From: Capsicum annuum
Taxonomy: Eukaryota > Streptophyta > Magnoliopsida > Solanales > Solanaceae
Assembly (NCBI RefSeq): GCF_002878395.1
Contig: NW_025842117.1
Location: 60,161 to 124,160, forward strand
DNA: 64,000 nucleotides
Direction of reading: 5' to 3'
Shown here: positions 45,866-56,195 of the stretch, piece after piece
Layout: every line of letters starts with the position of its first letter
Numbering within the stretch: position 1 is the stretch's first letter
Notes under the pieces: generated by a model
Told to the model about the DNA's origin: nothing
Database searches by the model: none
The model's input: only the letters and a program-made list of their open reading frames with translations
Position numbers and translations under genes: made by a program

Positions 45866-46753
45866 TGATACAAGAAAGACAATGAAAGGCACAAAACACA
45901 CTCAAAATCAATCCCCAATCTTAAGGATCCGAAGACCAAAATGGAGACCACTCTCGGATTCACTATCAACAAGAAGAATACAAGATAAAATAGTTTATAT
46001 AACACCAAAAACAGCTACAAAATGTGAGGAAAAAGATGAATAACAATAATACAAGTTTCGAATTCAATAAAGGACCCAAAACAGTCCACTACATAAAATT
46101 ACAACAACAAAAGTAAATGATAGATAGTGAGACCAAGATTATTACAAGAGTAAGAACTAAAGAGTGTATTAAACTCAAAAACCCCTACTGAATGTAATAA
46201 TCAAAACCACAATCTTATGGTGACCACCAAGGGAATCAACTCACCTCAAGATCCACCGTTTCCAAGCAAAGATCAATACTATCTTTTCCAAGCCCTAACT
46301 AAGACTAAGAGTTCTACTCTCAAGAGAGAGGATTTTTAATATTTCAATATTTCATCTTTCATAAAACTCATGAGAGAAGAAATAAAAAAATCCTACTTAT
46401 AGTATATTACAAAAGAAGACAAAAAAAGACTACACTACCCTTAATGACCAAGGGTGGCCTTGGTGTGTTGGAAAACAATATGAATTGTCCAAAATGAACT
46501 TAAGTCTAAGTGACCAAAATTCCCTTAATAAAGGGCACCAAAACCATGAACCAACAAAGGTGGTCCAAACTCAAGAGTCCTTAAGTCTTCAAGGCTCCAA
46601 GAAATCTTCCACACTCGGGTTTGATCAATTATAGGATCAAAACGTCCCCTCCAAGTATGATCCTGTGCCCTCCATGTGACCAAATCTTGATTCTTCACAT
46701 AGTGACATTGAATGATGTCGTCGAAATCTAAGGTAGCCATTATTCTTGTATCA
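45866..46753 (-). repeat. C 5' LTR
   Basis: Plus-strand ends TGATACAAGA and TCTTGTATCA form a 10-bp inverted repeat. On the element strand an ATG at 46740 opens the LTR-encoded frame also used by ORF4. CCTACTTATAGTATATT near 46391-46407 holds an inverted TATA-like sequence. Confidence 0.95.
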
Positions 46754-46758
46754 TTTAT

Positions 46759-48107
46759 TATGCAAAAATTATGCTTTATTTATGATATTGAATATTATAA
46801 GCTGCGTGGAAATGATAATTAAACTAAGGGGTCGTGGTTAGTATCCAATTTAATGATTTTTCCTTGATGTATTATGTTGGAAATTATGTGCCCTCAACCT
46901 ATTTGTGAAATTGACAATGAATATAATTTTGTCTCATAGTATGACTATTCTTATATTCATTGTATTGCATAATGGTTAATAGAACATGGATTGGTCTGGA
47001 TAGGTTTTCAAATGGTTTTGGTAAGGACTTAGTGGCCACGGTTTTGGTTTAATCTGAAACATTGGAGTCGAATTTTTTTTAATGGTTTTGTATGGCATAG
47101 AGGGATAGACTTTCAAGCTCAAATTTTGTTATGAAAATGTCAATGGGAAATGCCTAATTAAAAGAATCCTTGGTAATGGTTGAGCATGTGTAAATGATTT
47201 TAATATAGGATTTAAGGAGGTTGTGTAGCAAATCCATAGAAGGTGGAGGTCCCGGGGGAACCGATACTGAAAACTCATGTTTTTCGACGTAAGGATTTGT
47301 CATGTGACCGTGTGCATGAGACACACTTTATAATTTGGGGATGGAATTATCCTTGTCAGTTTTTCTCTGGTACATGCGGCTAACACACATTGGGGCCATT
47401 TCAGCTGGAGAAGATGAACCCATATAGCCTATGGTGGCCTTTAAAATAGCAGAGCTACACAATCTAGGTTAGTGTTTTAAAATAAATGCGAAGCCTTGTT
47501 CTTATTTTACCGGCATAGATGTGTATGTGTGTGTACTTATTACATATTATGTTGTGTATTGGGTTATACTAGTTTTCATATAATGGACTATGGCATTACT
47601 TTGCCCCTTTATCCCTTAGTTACATGCTAGCGCTAAAATCGCTAACCATCATTAGACACTGTATCCCCATGCAATGCAGGGTCTAAAGCCAAATATACCT
47701 TTCTTAAATAGTGATCAGGTGTTCATGGTTTGATCGAGAGTTGACTTGAAGTGGTGATCTTCCATCCTTTGGAAGAATTTATTTCATGTTTTAGATTCCC
47801 TTGTCTTGGACATTATTTTAAATTTATTTTGGCTATGGTTGGGGGCATGTCCCAACACTTTACTAGTATTAGGTTTTGTTAGAGGCTTTGTTAGACTACT
47901 GTGGACATGGGTATTATTATTTAGGTTTGGTATTATTAATGATATTGTGGATGGTTTTTGGATATTGTTCTAATATAGACTTTTGGGTTTATCTTTCCTA
48001 TCATGCCATATATATATTGGTTACGTTGGAATAGGCTAAGGGGCATCTCAAGTCCTTGGTGTACTTAAGAAACCCATCATAACCAAGCCCTAGTTTGGGT
48101 TGTGACA
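46759..48107 (+). repeat. A 3' LTR, right part
   Basis: Continues from 41105 after the target duplication TTTAT (46754-46758); homologous to 22510-23504 and 33757-34114. Ends TTTGGGTTGTGACA. A short GT-rich run lies at 47520-47535. Confidence 0.9.
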
Positions 48108-48112
48108 CATAG

Positions 48113-48504
48113 GTTCCGATGCTTAGTTCCCAGATTGCATATAGTCCAACCCTGTATTACCCAGATGTAGCATTAGTGAGTCATCTTCAGTCGATGACTA
48201 GTCATATTTTTTATCATGATTTTTAGTATTTCAGTACATGTTATTTCAGTATTCAGAGTCAGTTGGTGACATGTACCAACAACTCATCATGTTTAGAGGC
48301 TTTTAGACAGTGAGACATTTAGTTATGTTTTTCAGCGATTTGATTCAGACCCTGTCGTTAAAGATTTGATTATTCAGATACTTCATTAATTCACTTCCAC
48401 ATAAATTTTATGATCTTTCTTTCTGTATTTTCATCTTGTGATAGTTCATGGGTTAGCTTGTGGTAAGATCATCATGAGTATCAACCTCTCGAACAGTCAC
48501 AACA
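48113..48504 (+). repeat. E 3' LTR, right part
   Basis: Resumes the LTR broken at 21830 with GTTCCGATGCTTAGTTCCCAG. It ends near CAGTCACAACA. The block GGGTTAGCTTGTGG at 48451 is matched in LTR G (minus strand, near 59958), which supports the same broad LTR class. Confidence 0.75.
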
Positions 48505-48750
48505 CATGATCTAAAAACCCAGTCCACTACTAAAGAATCACCCTCAGAAGTAGAGATACATGATGTCATACATAATTAATCCCAAGATTACTCTGTGTTG
48601 TAGAATAAGCTGACACATAAGAATAAATAGATTTCAAAATAAATAAAGCAATATTCAGCTGATAGCACACCAAAATCATACTTGTGAAAATAGCATCTGA
48701 AGACTCAACTAGGGTCTAGCAAGTATAATATAAAACTAAGCACAACAGCC
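48505..48750. other. no recognisable gene
   Basis: AT-rich sequence between the end of E and the first readable codons of the minus-strand gag fragment H. It may be decayed gag C-terminus. Confidence 0.35.
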
Positions 48751-49490
48751 ACCTAGCTAAGATCCTAACCGATCTCCTATCCTACCTTCCTGAGTACTTC
48801 CATGATCACCCTAGGGACCACCTATCTCATACTAAGTAGTCATAATAGAAGTAACATGCCTAGCCAACTCATGAAATCGAGCCTCATAATCTATAACATT
48901 CCTTGAGCGCTTCTCCAACCTCGAGAACTAATCCCTTAAATAATTCCTAAGACTGGGAGGCATATACTTCTCCAAGAAGATCTCTAATAACTGAGTGTAT
49001 GTCAACAAGAAAGATATAGCTAAAATAGAATCAAGATGACCTCCCCACCAATGTCGAGCTACCAGGTACAACTAACAAGAAGTGTAATCCACACCACGAG
49101 TCTCAACTAGGAGATATTTATGGAGCCTATACTCATAAGCAATCAAGAACTCATAGACATTCTCGCTCAGTGCACCAAAAAACCTAGGCAAAGCAAATCT
49201 CAATAACCTACCCATCATTTTTTGCTCCTCAATATACATTATAAACCTTAAAACCATTGACTGAGCAATTTTCGGCTAGGCAACCACTGACTAGACAATT
49301 GTTTGTGTAGGAGAAACCTCAAATATAAGAGCCACAGCTATAGGTTATGCCACTGCCTTAGTACCAGTATGATCTGTACACTATGCACCATCAGACGGTA
49401 CACCACCAACTAATTAAAAATCTAAACCAAATCATCCCTGAGAACTACAGAAAAAATAAAACCCAATGGAGCATGGGCTAGTCTCTGGAC
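48751..49490 (-). pseudogene. gag fragment H (broken)
   Basis: On the minus strand, gypsy gag core text is read in two frames: LPRFFGALSENVYEFLIAYE and VETRGVDYTSC within 49257-49072, then the continuation LLEIFLEKYMPPSLRNYL and YEARFHELARHVTSIMTT at about 48990-48830. Stops and a frame change separate them. The upstream part is cut at 49494 by element I. No LTR of this element is visible in the window. Confidence 0.75.
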
Positions 49491-49649
49491 CACTGATGTG
49501 CCAAGATTTTATGGCACTATCGATGGTTAAAACTGAAAATTATGCTAGTACATTGGTACGTTTTGTTAGATATGATGTGTTTTTATATCTATGGTGTAGG
49601 AAACTTGGTCTCTGGAGCTGAATAAAATAAAAATGATGAAAAAGCGCAG

Positions 49650-49915
49650 GAAGACCCTTAAGGGGCATGTCAAAGACCATAAGAACTACCAACGTGGCAT
49701 AAGTCCCTTCATTGGTATCAGAAAGTTTAGATCAGAGAACTGAAAAGTTGAAGATTTTTTCTGACACCCACGATGGGGGATCATACTAGGTGTACGTGGT
49801 ACTTAAATAATCATAGGTCCCCTCTTGCAGTTGATCAAAGCTCTAACATCCATAACACTCATCTATGGGGCGTAGGTTCCACTTAAGGCCCATGAGTGGG
49901 TCCGAAAGTGGCCAC
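49650..49915 (+). promoter_or_regulatory. I LTR module of reiterated GGGCGTAAGTGCCACTTA-type motifs
   Basis: Variants of GGCGTAAGT, CCACTTA and CATAAGT occur in both orientations. They are clearer in the 3' LTR at 55385-55635 (GGCGTAAGT near 55421 and 55516, CCACTTAC near 55609). The module ends about 60 bases before the TATA box. Confidence 0.45.
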
Positions 49916-49971
49916 TTACCTAGTTTTTCCCTGCTTATTTTGGTTGGAATTTTTAAGGTTTCTGTGTATTC

Positions 49972-49979
49972 TATAAATA
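49972..49979 (+). promoter_or_regulatory. TATA box of I 5' LTR
   Basis: TATAAATA in the context ATTCTATAAATACTTTTTGG; conserved in the 3' LTR at 55698-55705. Confidence 0.65.
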
Positions 49980-50898
49980 CTTTTTGGATGATTTTATATT
50001 AGTTTACACACTTTGGAGAGTTTTTTATGCACTTTATACATTAAAAACATATATATATTTCAAGATTCGACTTTTGATCATGGAATCCATTGTTCTAGAT
50101 TTTACGGTTGATTATTAATTTGAGATTATTGGTTTTCTTCTTAAATTAATATGAGATTCATATTATGATTTCATATATAAATTTCATGGATATTTTTCAA
50201 GCATGAGAGGCTAAACCATCTAACTAGGGTTGTGGGAACCCTGGTGGAATAACAAAGTAGAGAAAGTGAATAGTCATTCTTGATCAATTTTCTTGCTATG
50301 TATTATGATCAACTACAGTTTAATTATTTTGTTAGCGGTGGCCAACATTGATGACCTTCCTTCATTTGATACTTCCTTCACAAGAGAAGTAGAGATTAGG
50401 AAAAGAAGATTATGATAGTAATTTGAGGCTACCAACCTTAATCTAATTAACTTGACACTCAAATAGTAATAGCTAATCTAGAATCAAGGATAAGGATTAG
50501 TAAGGAGACACCCTGAGACTCAAAAGGTAAATAGTGAAATTCACCAAAGGTATTCACAAGAGGGTTAGTGATACATATCTTACTTGATTCTGCATATAAG
50601 ATATTAGGATAGTTCGATGGAGCCCGATAAATCTACTAAGTTATAAAGTCTAAAGGAGAAAAATATTAGTACTCATCTCATATTAATTTTAACCAAAGAA
50701 ACCATGATTCGTTACTTTTGATACTGTTCTGTCGAAAAAAAATCATTTACTTTTCTTAATTTTTCTAGCTACTTTAATTGATTTGTGAGAGATGTTCGAC
50801 CTATTCCCTGTGGGTTTGATCCCAATATCTGTTGTGTTACTATATTTGATATCGGTTGTCTTATACTTTGTGGAGGTATGGTTTAGGTGACATCAAAT

Positions 50899-50919
50899 TT
50901 TGGCACCGTTCTTGGGGAA
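50899..50919 (+). other. I primer-binding site, Athila type
   Basis: TTTGGCACCGTTCTTGGGGA resembles the TGGCGCCGTTGCCGGGGA site that marks Athila elements. It follows the LTR end by three bases. Confidence 0.75.
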
Positions 50920-50989
50920 TTCGATTATGGATTAATTGATAGAGTTTTTTTGGTTTTATTTTTAGTTTTTCTTGGAGTGTATGTTGATG

Positions 50990-52920
50990 TATGATCAATA
51001 ATAATATTCAAGGCAATCCTTTGATCCCATTTGATCCAGAGCTTGAAAGAATTCTATGATAGAATTGGAGGATGTCAGAACATGATCAGGGGCTATGAGA
51101 TGATCTGCTTAACTTTCCTCCCACACAATAGTATGGTGTTAAGGCAATAGATGCACAAACCACTATGCAGTTATTAGTAAAAGAAAATACAAAAAGGGAT
51201 AATGAGTGTACCCATCGTACAGTTTTAGAGAAAATATTGAGATAAAAAGTTGATCATTGAGAAGAATTCAAAAGAGCTTAAAGTGATAAAGCTCTGATAC
51301 TCATAGCTTATTAGTACGTGCAAGCATATAATTATCTAGAGGATGACCTAAGGTATGTTGAGCCCATAGAGATAGTAGTTATCATTCCTCCTAAGTTGTG
51401 GGACAAAGTTTGATATCACAAGTTCTTTTATTCACCTGGTAAATCTGAATGGTGTGTTTATGGGTTTGCCAATTGATGATGAAAATATGTACATCATAAT
51501 TTTTATAAGAATTTTCACTAAATATAATATACCTAGGGTGAGTCAGGAATCTTTGAGACTCAGGTTGCTCCCATTCTCTCTAACTAGTAAAATGATATTA
51601 TGGTTAGGGGAACTCCCTCATGGGTCTATTACTACTTGGAATGAGTTGCAAAAGTAGTTCTTAGAGCGATTCTTCCCATCTTCTAGAATGTTGTAATTAA
51701 AGAAAAAAATCTATAATTTCACGTAATTGCATTCTAAACTAAGATATGAGGCCTGGTTTCATTTTATGAAGAAGTTGATGGTGGTGCGTAGTCACGAATT
51801 TTAGGGAGAAATTTGATTAAATTTTCTATCGTTCCCTGAATATTAGTACCAAAGTTGTTTTGGACACTATTACTAGTGGAGATTTCACGAGCCTACACTG
51901 GGAAATAGTATAAAAAATCTTAGATCGAACCTCTCTAACCAATCAAGAGTGGCATACTTCAGATGTAGAAAGTAGAACTGACACTTATGCTACTAGTGCT
52001 TCCAATGAGTAGAGAATTATAGATGATAGAATGTCTTAAGAAGTTGTGTATCTGAGGACGGAGATTTGGCTACCGAGTATAAATTAGCAACTATGAATTT
52101 CAAAAAGGTGAATGTTGTAGAGGTTCACAAGGTAAATTTTCTAGGTCATATGATTTTGATATTGCTGAAGAAGTTAAGTATTTTGAGGGAGAGATGGCGG
52201 TTTTCTGAGCCAAAGGCAAAGGGTTAAATCAGGACCCTTAGAACTCAAGGAAAGAGAACCAAGGTTTGAACAACTATAGGGATCTAAGTAGAGAAAGAGA
52301 TAGTGATTAGAGTCTTAAGGATAACTATAAGTAGAAAAGTGACATTTATGTTCTGCCAGGGAACATAGATATTGATTTGAGAATGGAGGCAATGTTGTCA
52401 AAGCTAGTAAAGGGTCAAGAAAGTCAAGAGAGTTTCCTTAAGGAGATCAAGGTATATATTTCAGATTTTAGCCCAATGGTTTAATTAAATGCTACTACAA
52501 TCAAGAAACTTGAACAACAATTTAGTCAAATGGTAATGACTTTGATTCAGCATTAATCAAACACTCTTTTGAGTAATACTGTGCAGAATTTGAAGAATGA
52601 CAACCACTATTTGTCCATCACCTCTTAGAGTTGTAAAGCCACCATTAATCCCCTATTCCTGTAGTTTATGAAGTTTGGGATGATGTTACATATATTAATA
52701 ATACACAAAAAGTGAAATCTGAAAAGTTAGTGACTAGTGGTGAGTCATAACAAAAATAAATGGGTGTTGATAAACATGTTAAAAAGGATAAAGAAAAAGG
52801 AAAGAAAGTCTTACCTATAGCAAAAACCATTGCATAACCTTCCCCACCTTTTCCTCAAAGGTTGAAGCTAAATAAAGAAGAAGGGACATATTAAAAGTTT
52901 ATTATTATGCTAAGTGTGTT
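50990..52920 (+). pseudogene. I gag (broken)
   Basis: Readable pieces include IQGNPLIPFDPELERIL near 51005. The gag core near 51545-51690 (LRLRLLPFSLTSKMILWLGE, LPHGSITTWNELQK, then FLERFFPSSRM) is the FPFSL ... PPGSI-TW-EL ... FPPS signature of Athila gag. Stops and frameshifts are frequent. The Glu/Lys-rich tail continues to about 52850. Confidence 0.75.
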
Positions 52921-53029
52921 GTGTTTGAATATCCCGCTTCTTGAAGCTCTTGCATAGATGCTTGGGTATATGAAATTAGTTAAGGATTTGGTAACAAACA
53001 AGAGAGTTGTTAGTTATGAAGATGTTAGT

Positions 53030-53475
53030 GGGTTGCATCATTGGAGTACGATCAGATTTTAATCTCTGGCACTAAAGAAAGGTGATCCTAAAGCTTTCAC
53101 GATTCCTTGCACCATTGGGACATCCATATTTTCCAGAGCTCTGAGTTTCTTGGGTGCCTTCATTAACTTGATGCAGTTGGAAGTGTTCAAACAACTAGGT
53201 TGACACCACCATATCGAATGATGATATGATTGTTGATGCAAAGTGTATAGTGAAAAAAACCTATAGGAATATCGTTTGATATTTTGGTAAAGGTGGAAAA
53301 CTTTATCTTTCCATCTAACTTCATTGTCTTGGATTGTGAAGTTGATTTTGAGATGCCCATAATTTTAGGAAAACCATTTTTGGACACGGCTAGAGCATTG
53401 GTGGATATGGAAAAGTGTGGGCTTAATTCAAGCTTAATAATGAGGAGGTCACATTCAATATTTGAAGAATCATGA
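53030..53475 (+). pseudogene. I protease (broken)
   Basis: The text runs AFTIPCTIGTSIFSRALSFL then GAFINLMQLEVFKQLG near 53095-53200, followed by a frame change. 53284-53475 reads VKVENFIFPSNFIVLDCEVD, then FEMPIILGKPFLDTARALVD. This matches the Athila retropepsin order, where DLGASINLMP is the catalytic start; here the D-L-G appears as FLGAF, so the catalytic Asp is lost. Confidence 0.8.
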
Positions 53476-55219
53476 AGTAGCCAATTGACATAAGGTTGGT
53501 CACGGTTATAAGTTAGTTGGCGACCCTAGAGTACAAACCTTTAGCTACCTTGATGAATTTTGAGTAATCAAGATACCCACATAGTGTCACAACATTAAAT
53601 AAAGATTGCTGGGGAATCAACTTAATGTATCGTGTTATTTTTGCATTAGTGGTAAGTTACTTTAGTATGATTAATTCAGATCTATGCACCTAAGGTTCCA
53701 CCGGTGTGTTCCTAACTCTCTTTCTTTGCAGATTCCTAATGCATTAGGGACAATGCATGTCTATTAGATGGCGGTAGAGATACTTATGGGTGTAGATGTC
53801 CTTTTGGGGTTTTCATTGTTGTGTCTCTTTTCACTAGAGTCTACTCTTAGTAGAGAGGGTATGTTTAGACTATTTTGTGTATGTGACATACCTGTTTTAT
53901 GTCTTGTTTTTGTTTAAATAGGATAAAAAGAAGTGACTTAAGGGTTGTTGATGTATTTTTCTTTCTTTATAATTTTTTGAGGAAAAGTAATGCCCCTCCA
54001 AAAATTTTGGTTAGAATTGTGTGATGTGTTAATATTTGTAACCATTGTGAATGTTATTATGACATTAGGATTGGGGGAATAATAATTGTAGCTATCATTT
54101 TTATGAACTGAATAGGCAGTATCTGGTGACATGACCTTGTAATATGTGTTTGTTAGATCGCTTAGCTAGTTCCCTTTATGCATTTAATCCAAAAATTGCC
54201 CGATTAGTCTTTCCTGGGTTATCGGTTTGGAAAGAATCCTAGGACATTGTTGATTTAGTCAACTAATAGCCAAAATAACCAGCTAAATGAGAATAAGTAT
54301 TCCTTGATTTATGTTTTGAGCCTTCATAGACCTAGATTCATGTTTTCACTTTTCACTTTTCTAGTGTAAGTACAAACAATTAACTAATTTTAGCCCTGGT
54401 CCCTCCTTAGATACTATGCACCTTAACTTAGTAAAATCCCCTAAGTTGGGGGTTGCTATTATAGGGTTGTATAGTTATAAATTGGGTATGAAGAAGGGTT
54501 TGAATAAGAGAAAATAAAGAAGGGTTATGTGTGGGAAAAATAAAAGAAAAAGTGAAAAAGAAAAAAGAAAGAATAAAAGACACTACACCCAACCTGAATA
54601 AGCAATAAAAAGAAAAGAGAGGAAAAAATGAAAATTTATGGTTGAGAAGTGGAAATCAAAAGTAAATTTAGTTTCAAGAAGGATTAGTCACTAATTCCCA
54701 ATTAAACCATACCCTAAGCCTACATTACAAGATGAATAAAGTCTTATAGTGATCCTAATCCGACTATCTAAAAAACTGAAGTATAGAAAATAAGGATAGG
54801 CCTATGGTATTCTATGCACATTGGTTGAAACTTCTTATGAGTGTGAGTGTGAGTGTCTCGATATTATACCCATACTGACATGCATGATTATATTGAGAGA
54901 GTGGGATTTTGTTGTTGTAAGGGTACATGGGTTGTGTTTCTAGCTGCTTATCTATTTGCGTAATGTAATTTGTACATATGCTTGATTGTTTGTTTCTGGT
55001 GTAATTCCATCACTTGATTCCATTGTGTTGCATTATTAGGATACATAGACCCACATTGTTTCTTTTGAAAAGTTAAAAATAGGAGGGGGTAAAAAGTTTT
55101 CATCTAAAATTGAGTTGACTGTTGTAGGTGCCTTAGGTTTATCTTGGACAAGTATCATCTTGTTTTTATGTTCTTTTTTTATTGCCTGAGGACATACAAG
55201 TGTTCTATGTTAAGGGTGT
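53476..55219 (+). other. I 3' non-coding region, purine-rich
   Basis: Starts near 53560 with a CACAACATTAAATAAAG block resembling the end-of-pol region of Athila elements, so pol has been removed precisely between the protease and this block. A purine-rich run (mostly GAAAAAG) fills 54500-54640, and AATAGGAGGGGG lies at 55078-55089. ORFs here are short and not convincing. Confidence 0.6.
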
Positions 55220-56195
55220 TGATGTGTCATTGTTTCACACCACTCTCGATGCTTAAAACTTGAAAATATGCAAATACTTAGATACATTTTGCCAGATATA
55301 ATGTGTGTTTCTGTTTATGTTGCAGGAAACTAGCTCTCTGGTCCTGAAGAAAATAAAAGATGATGAAAAAGTATAGGAATACCACTTACTGGGACACTCA
55401 CGACCTGTAAGTAGCACCCATGCGGCGTAAGTGTTTTCGTGGGTATTAGAAAGTGAAGATCAGAGAACCTGAAAGTTGAAGATTTTTTATGACACCAACG
55501 ATAGGGGAGCTATGGGGCGTAAGTGGAATAAACGCTGCTATAAGTTCCATCATAAGTCACCTCCTGTGGCTGATCAAGATATCATACACCCACCTATAGG
55601 GTGTAGGTGCCACTTACAGCCCATAAGTGGGTCCATCAGTGGTCACCCACCTTGTTTTCCCAACTTTAGTTAGGATTTTTAGGGTTTCTATGTAATCTAT
55701 AAATACCATTTGGATGTTTTTATAATAGTTTATGCACTCTACATAATTATTTATGCATTTTATACATTCAAAAACATATATTGATTTCAAGATTCGACTT
55801 TTGATCTTGAAATCCATTATTCTTGATTTTATGGTGGATTATTAATTTGAGATTATTGGTTTTGTTCTTAATTATTGTAAGATTCATCTTATGATTTTGT
55901 ATATAAATGTCATGGATATTATTGCAATCATGAGTGGATAAACCACCTAATAATGGCTATATGAACCCTGGCAGAATAACAAATTAAAGGAAGTGCAAAG
56001 TCATTCTTGATAAATATTCGTGCATGTATTGTGATCATCTTAGGTTTAATTATATGCTTAGCGGTAGACAATATTGAAAACCTACCTGCATTCGATACAT
56101 ATTTTACAAAAGAGGTAACGTTTAGGAAAAGAAGATCACGACAGTAATTTGAGACTACCAACACTCATATAACTAACTTGACACTCAAAAGGTAA
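55220..56195 (+). repeat. I 3' LTR, truncated
   Basis: Begins TGATGTGTCATTG and follows the 5' LTR up to ACTCAAAAGGTAAT. At that point LTR J begins. The last 400 or so bases of the LTR are not present before 64000. Confidence 0.8.

Larger units (their letters stand above)
41106..46753 (-). mobile_element. element C: complete non-autonomous LTR retrotransposon without RT or integrase
   Basis: Two LTRs of 887 and 888 bp (41106-41992 and 45866-46753) with TGATACAAGA/TCTTGTATCA ends, a primer site, a polypurine tract and an exact 5-bp target duplication TTTAT (41101-41105, 46754-46758). The homologous LTR at 22494 shows the empty site. The 3.9-kb interior carries four minus-strand ORFs of 85-314 codons and a retropepsin-like remnant, but no reverse transcriptase, RNase H or integrase. 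It must have been copied by enzymes supplied from elsewhere. LTRs differ at about 19 of the first 208 positions by eye, so the insertion is not recent. Confidence 0.95.
21831..48107 (+). mobile_element. element A: Ty3/gypsy element holding B in its 5' LTR and C in its 3' LTR
   Basis: 5' LTR 21831-23504 plus 33757-34114, primer site 34115-34130, gag, a duplicated knuckle-protease-RT block, RNase H, integrase, polypurine tract 40526-40535, and 3' LTR 40536-41105 plus 46759-48107. Without inserts the LTRs are about 2.0 and 1.9 kb. It sits in the 3' LTR of E with target duplication TATAG (21826-21830) and CATAG (48108-48112), 4 of 5 bases matching. The host LTR continues across the insertion in sense. 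Confidence 0.9.
8051..48504 (+). mobile_element. element E: 5'-truncated Ty3/gypsy element, host of D and A
   Basis: What remains is RNase H to integrase (8051-8900, resuming at 18732-19870), a 3' untranslated region, a polypurine tract and a 3' LTR (20132-21830 plus 48113-48504). Gag, protease and most of the reverse transcriptase are absent upstream, and no 5' LTR is identified. The element is the oldest layer of this stack, because D splits its integrase and A splits its 3' LTR. The pol reads as a Tekay/Del-like gypsy pol with many stops and frameshifts. Confidence 0.75.
49494..50895 (+). repeat. I 5' LTR
   Basis: Begins TGATGTGCCA, ends GTGACATCA, 1402 bp. Homologous to 55220-56195 over its first 970 bases. 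Carries reiterated GGCGTAGGT/CCACTTA-type motifs upstream of a TATA box. Confidence 0.85.
49494..56195 (+). mobile_element. element I: Athila-like gypsy element lacking RT and integrase
   Basis: 5' LTR 49494-50895, primer site from 50899, gag, protease, then directly the 3' non-coding region and a 3' LTR from 55220 that is cut at 56195. LTR ends are TGATGT/ACATCA. The RT, RNase H and integrase genes, which should fill several kilobases after the protease, are absent: protease text ends near 53470 and the 3' non-coding block starts by about 53560. It interrupts gag fragment H. The 3' target duplication cannot be checked because the 3' LTR is truncated. Confidence 0.8.

Noticed and set aside
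53938..54132. Minus-strand 64-codon ORF in the 3' region of element I
   Set aside because: Low-complexity Asn/Tyr/Ser text with no homology I recognise, antisense to the element; likely chance.
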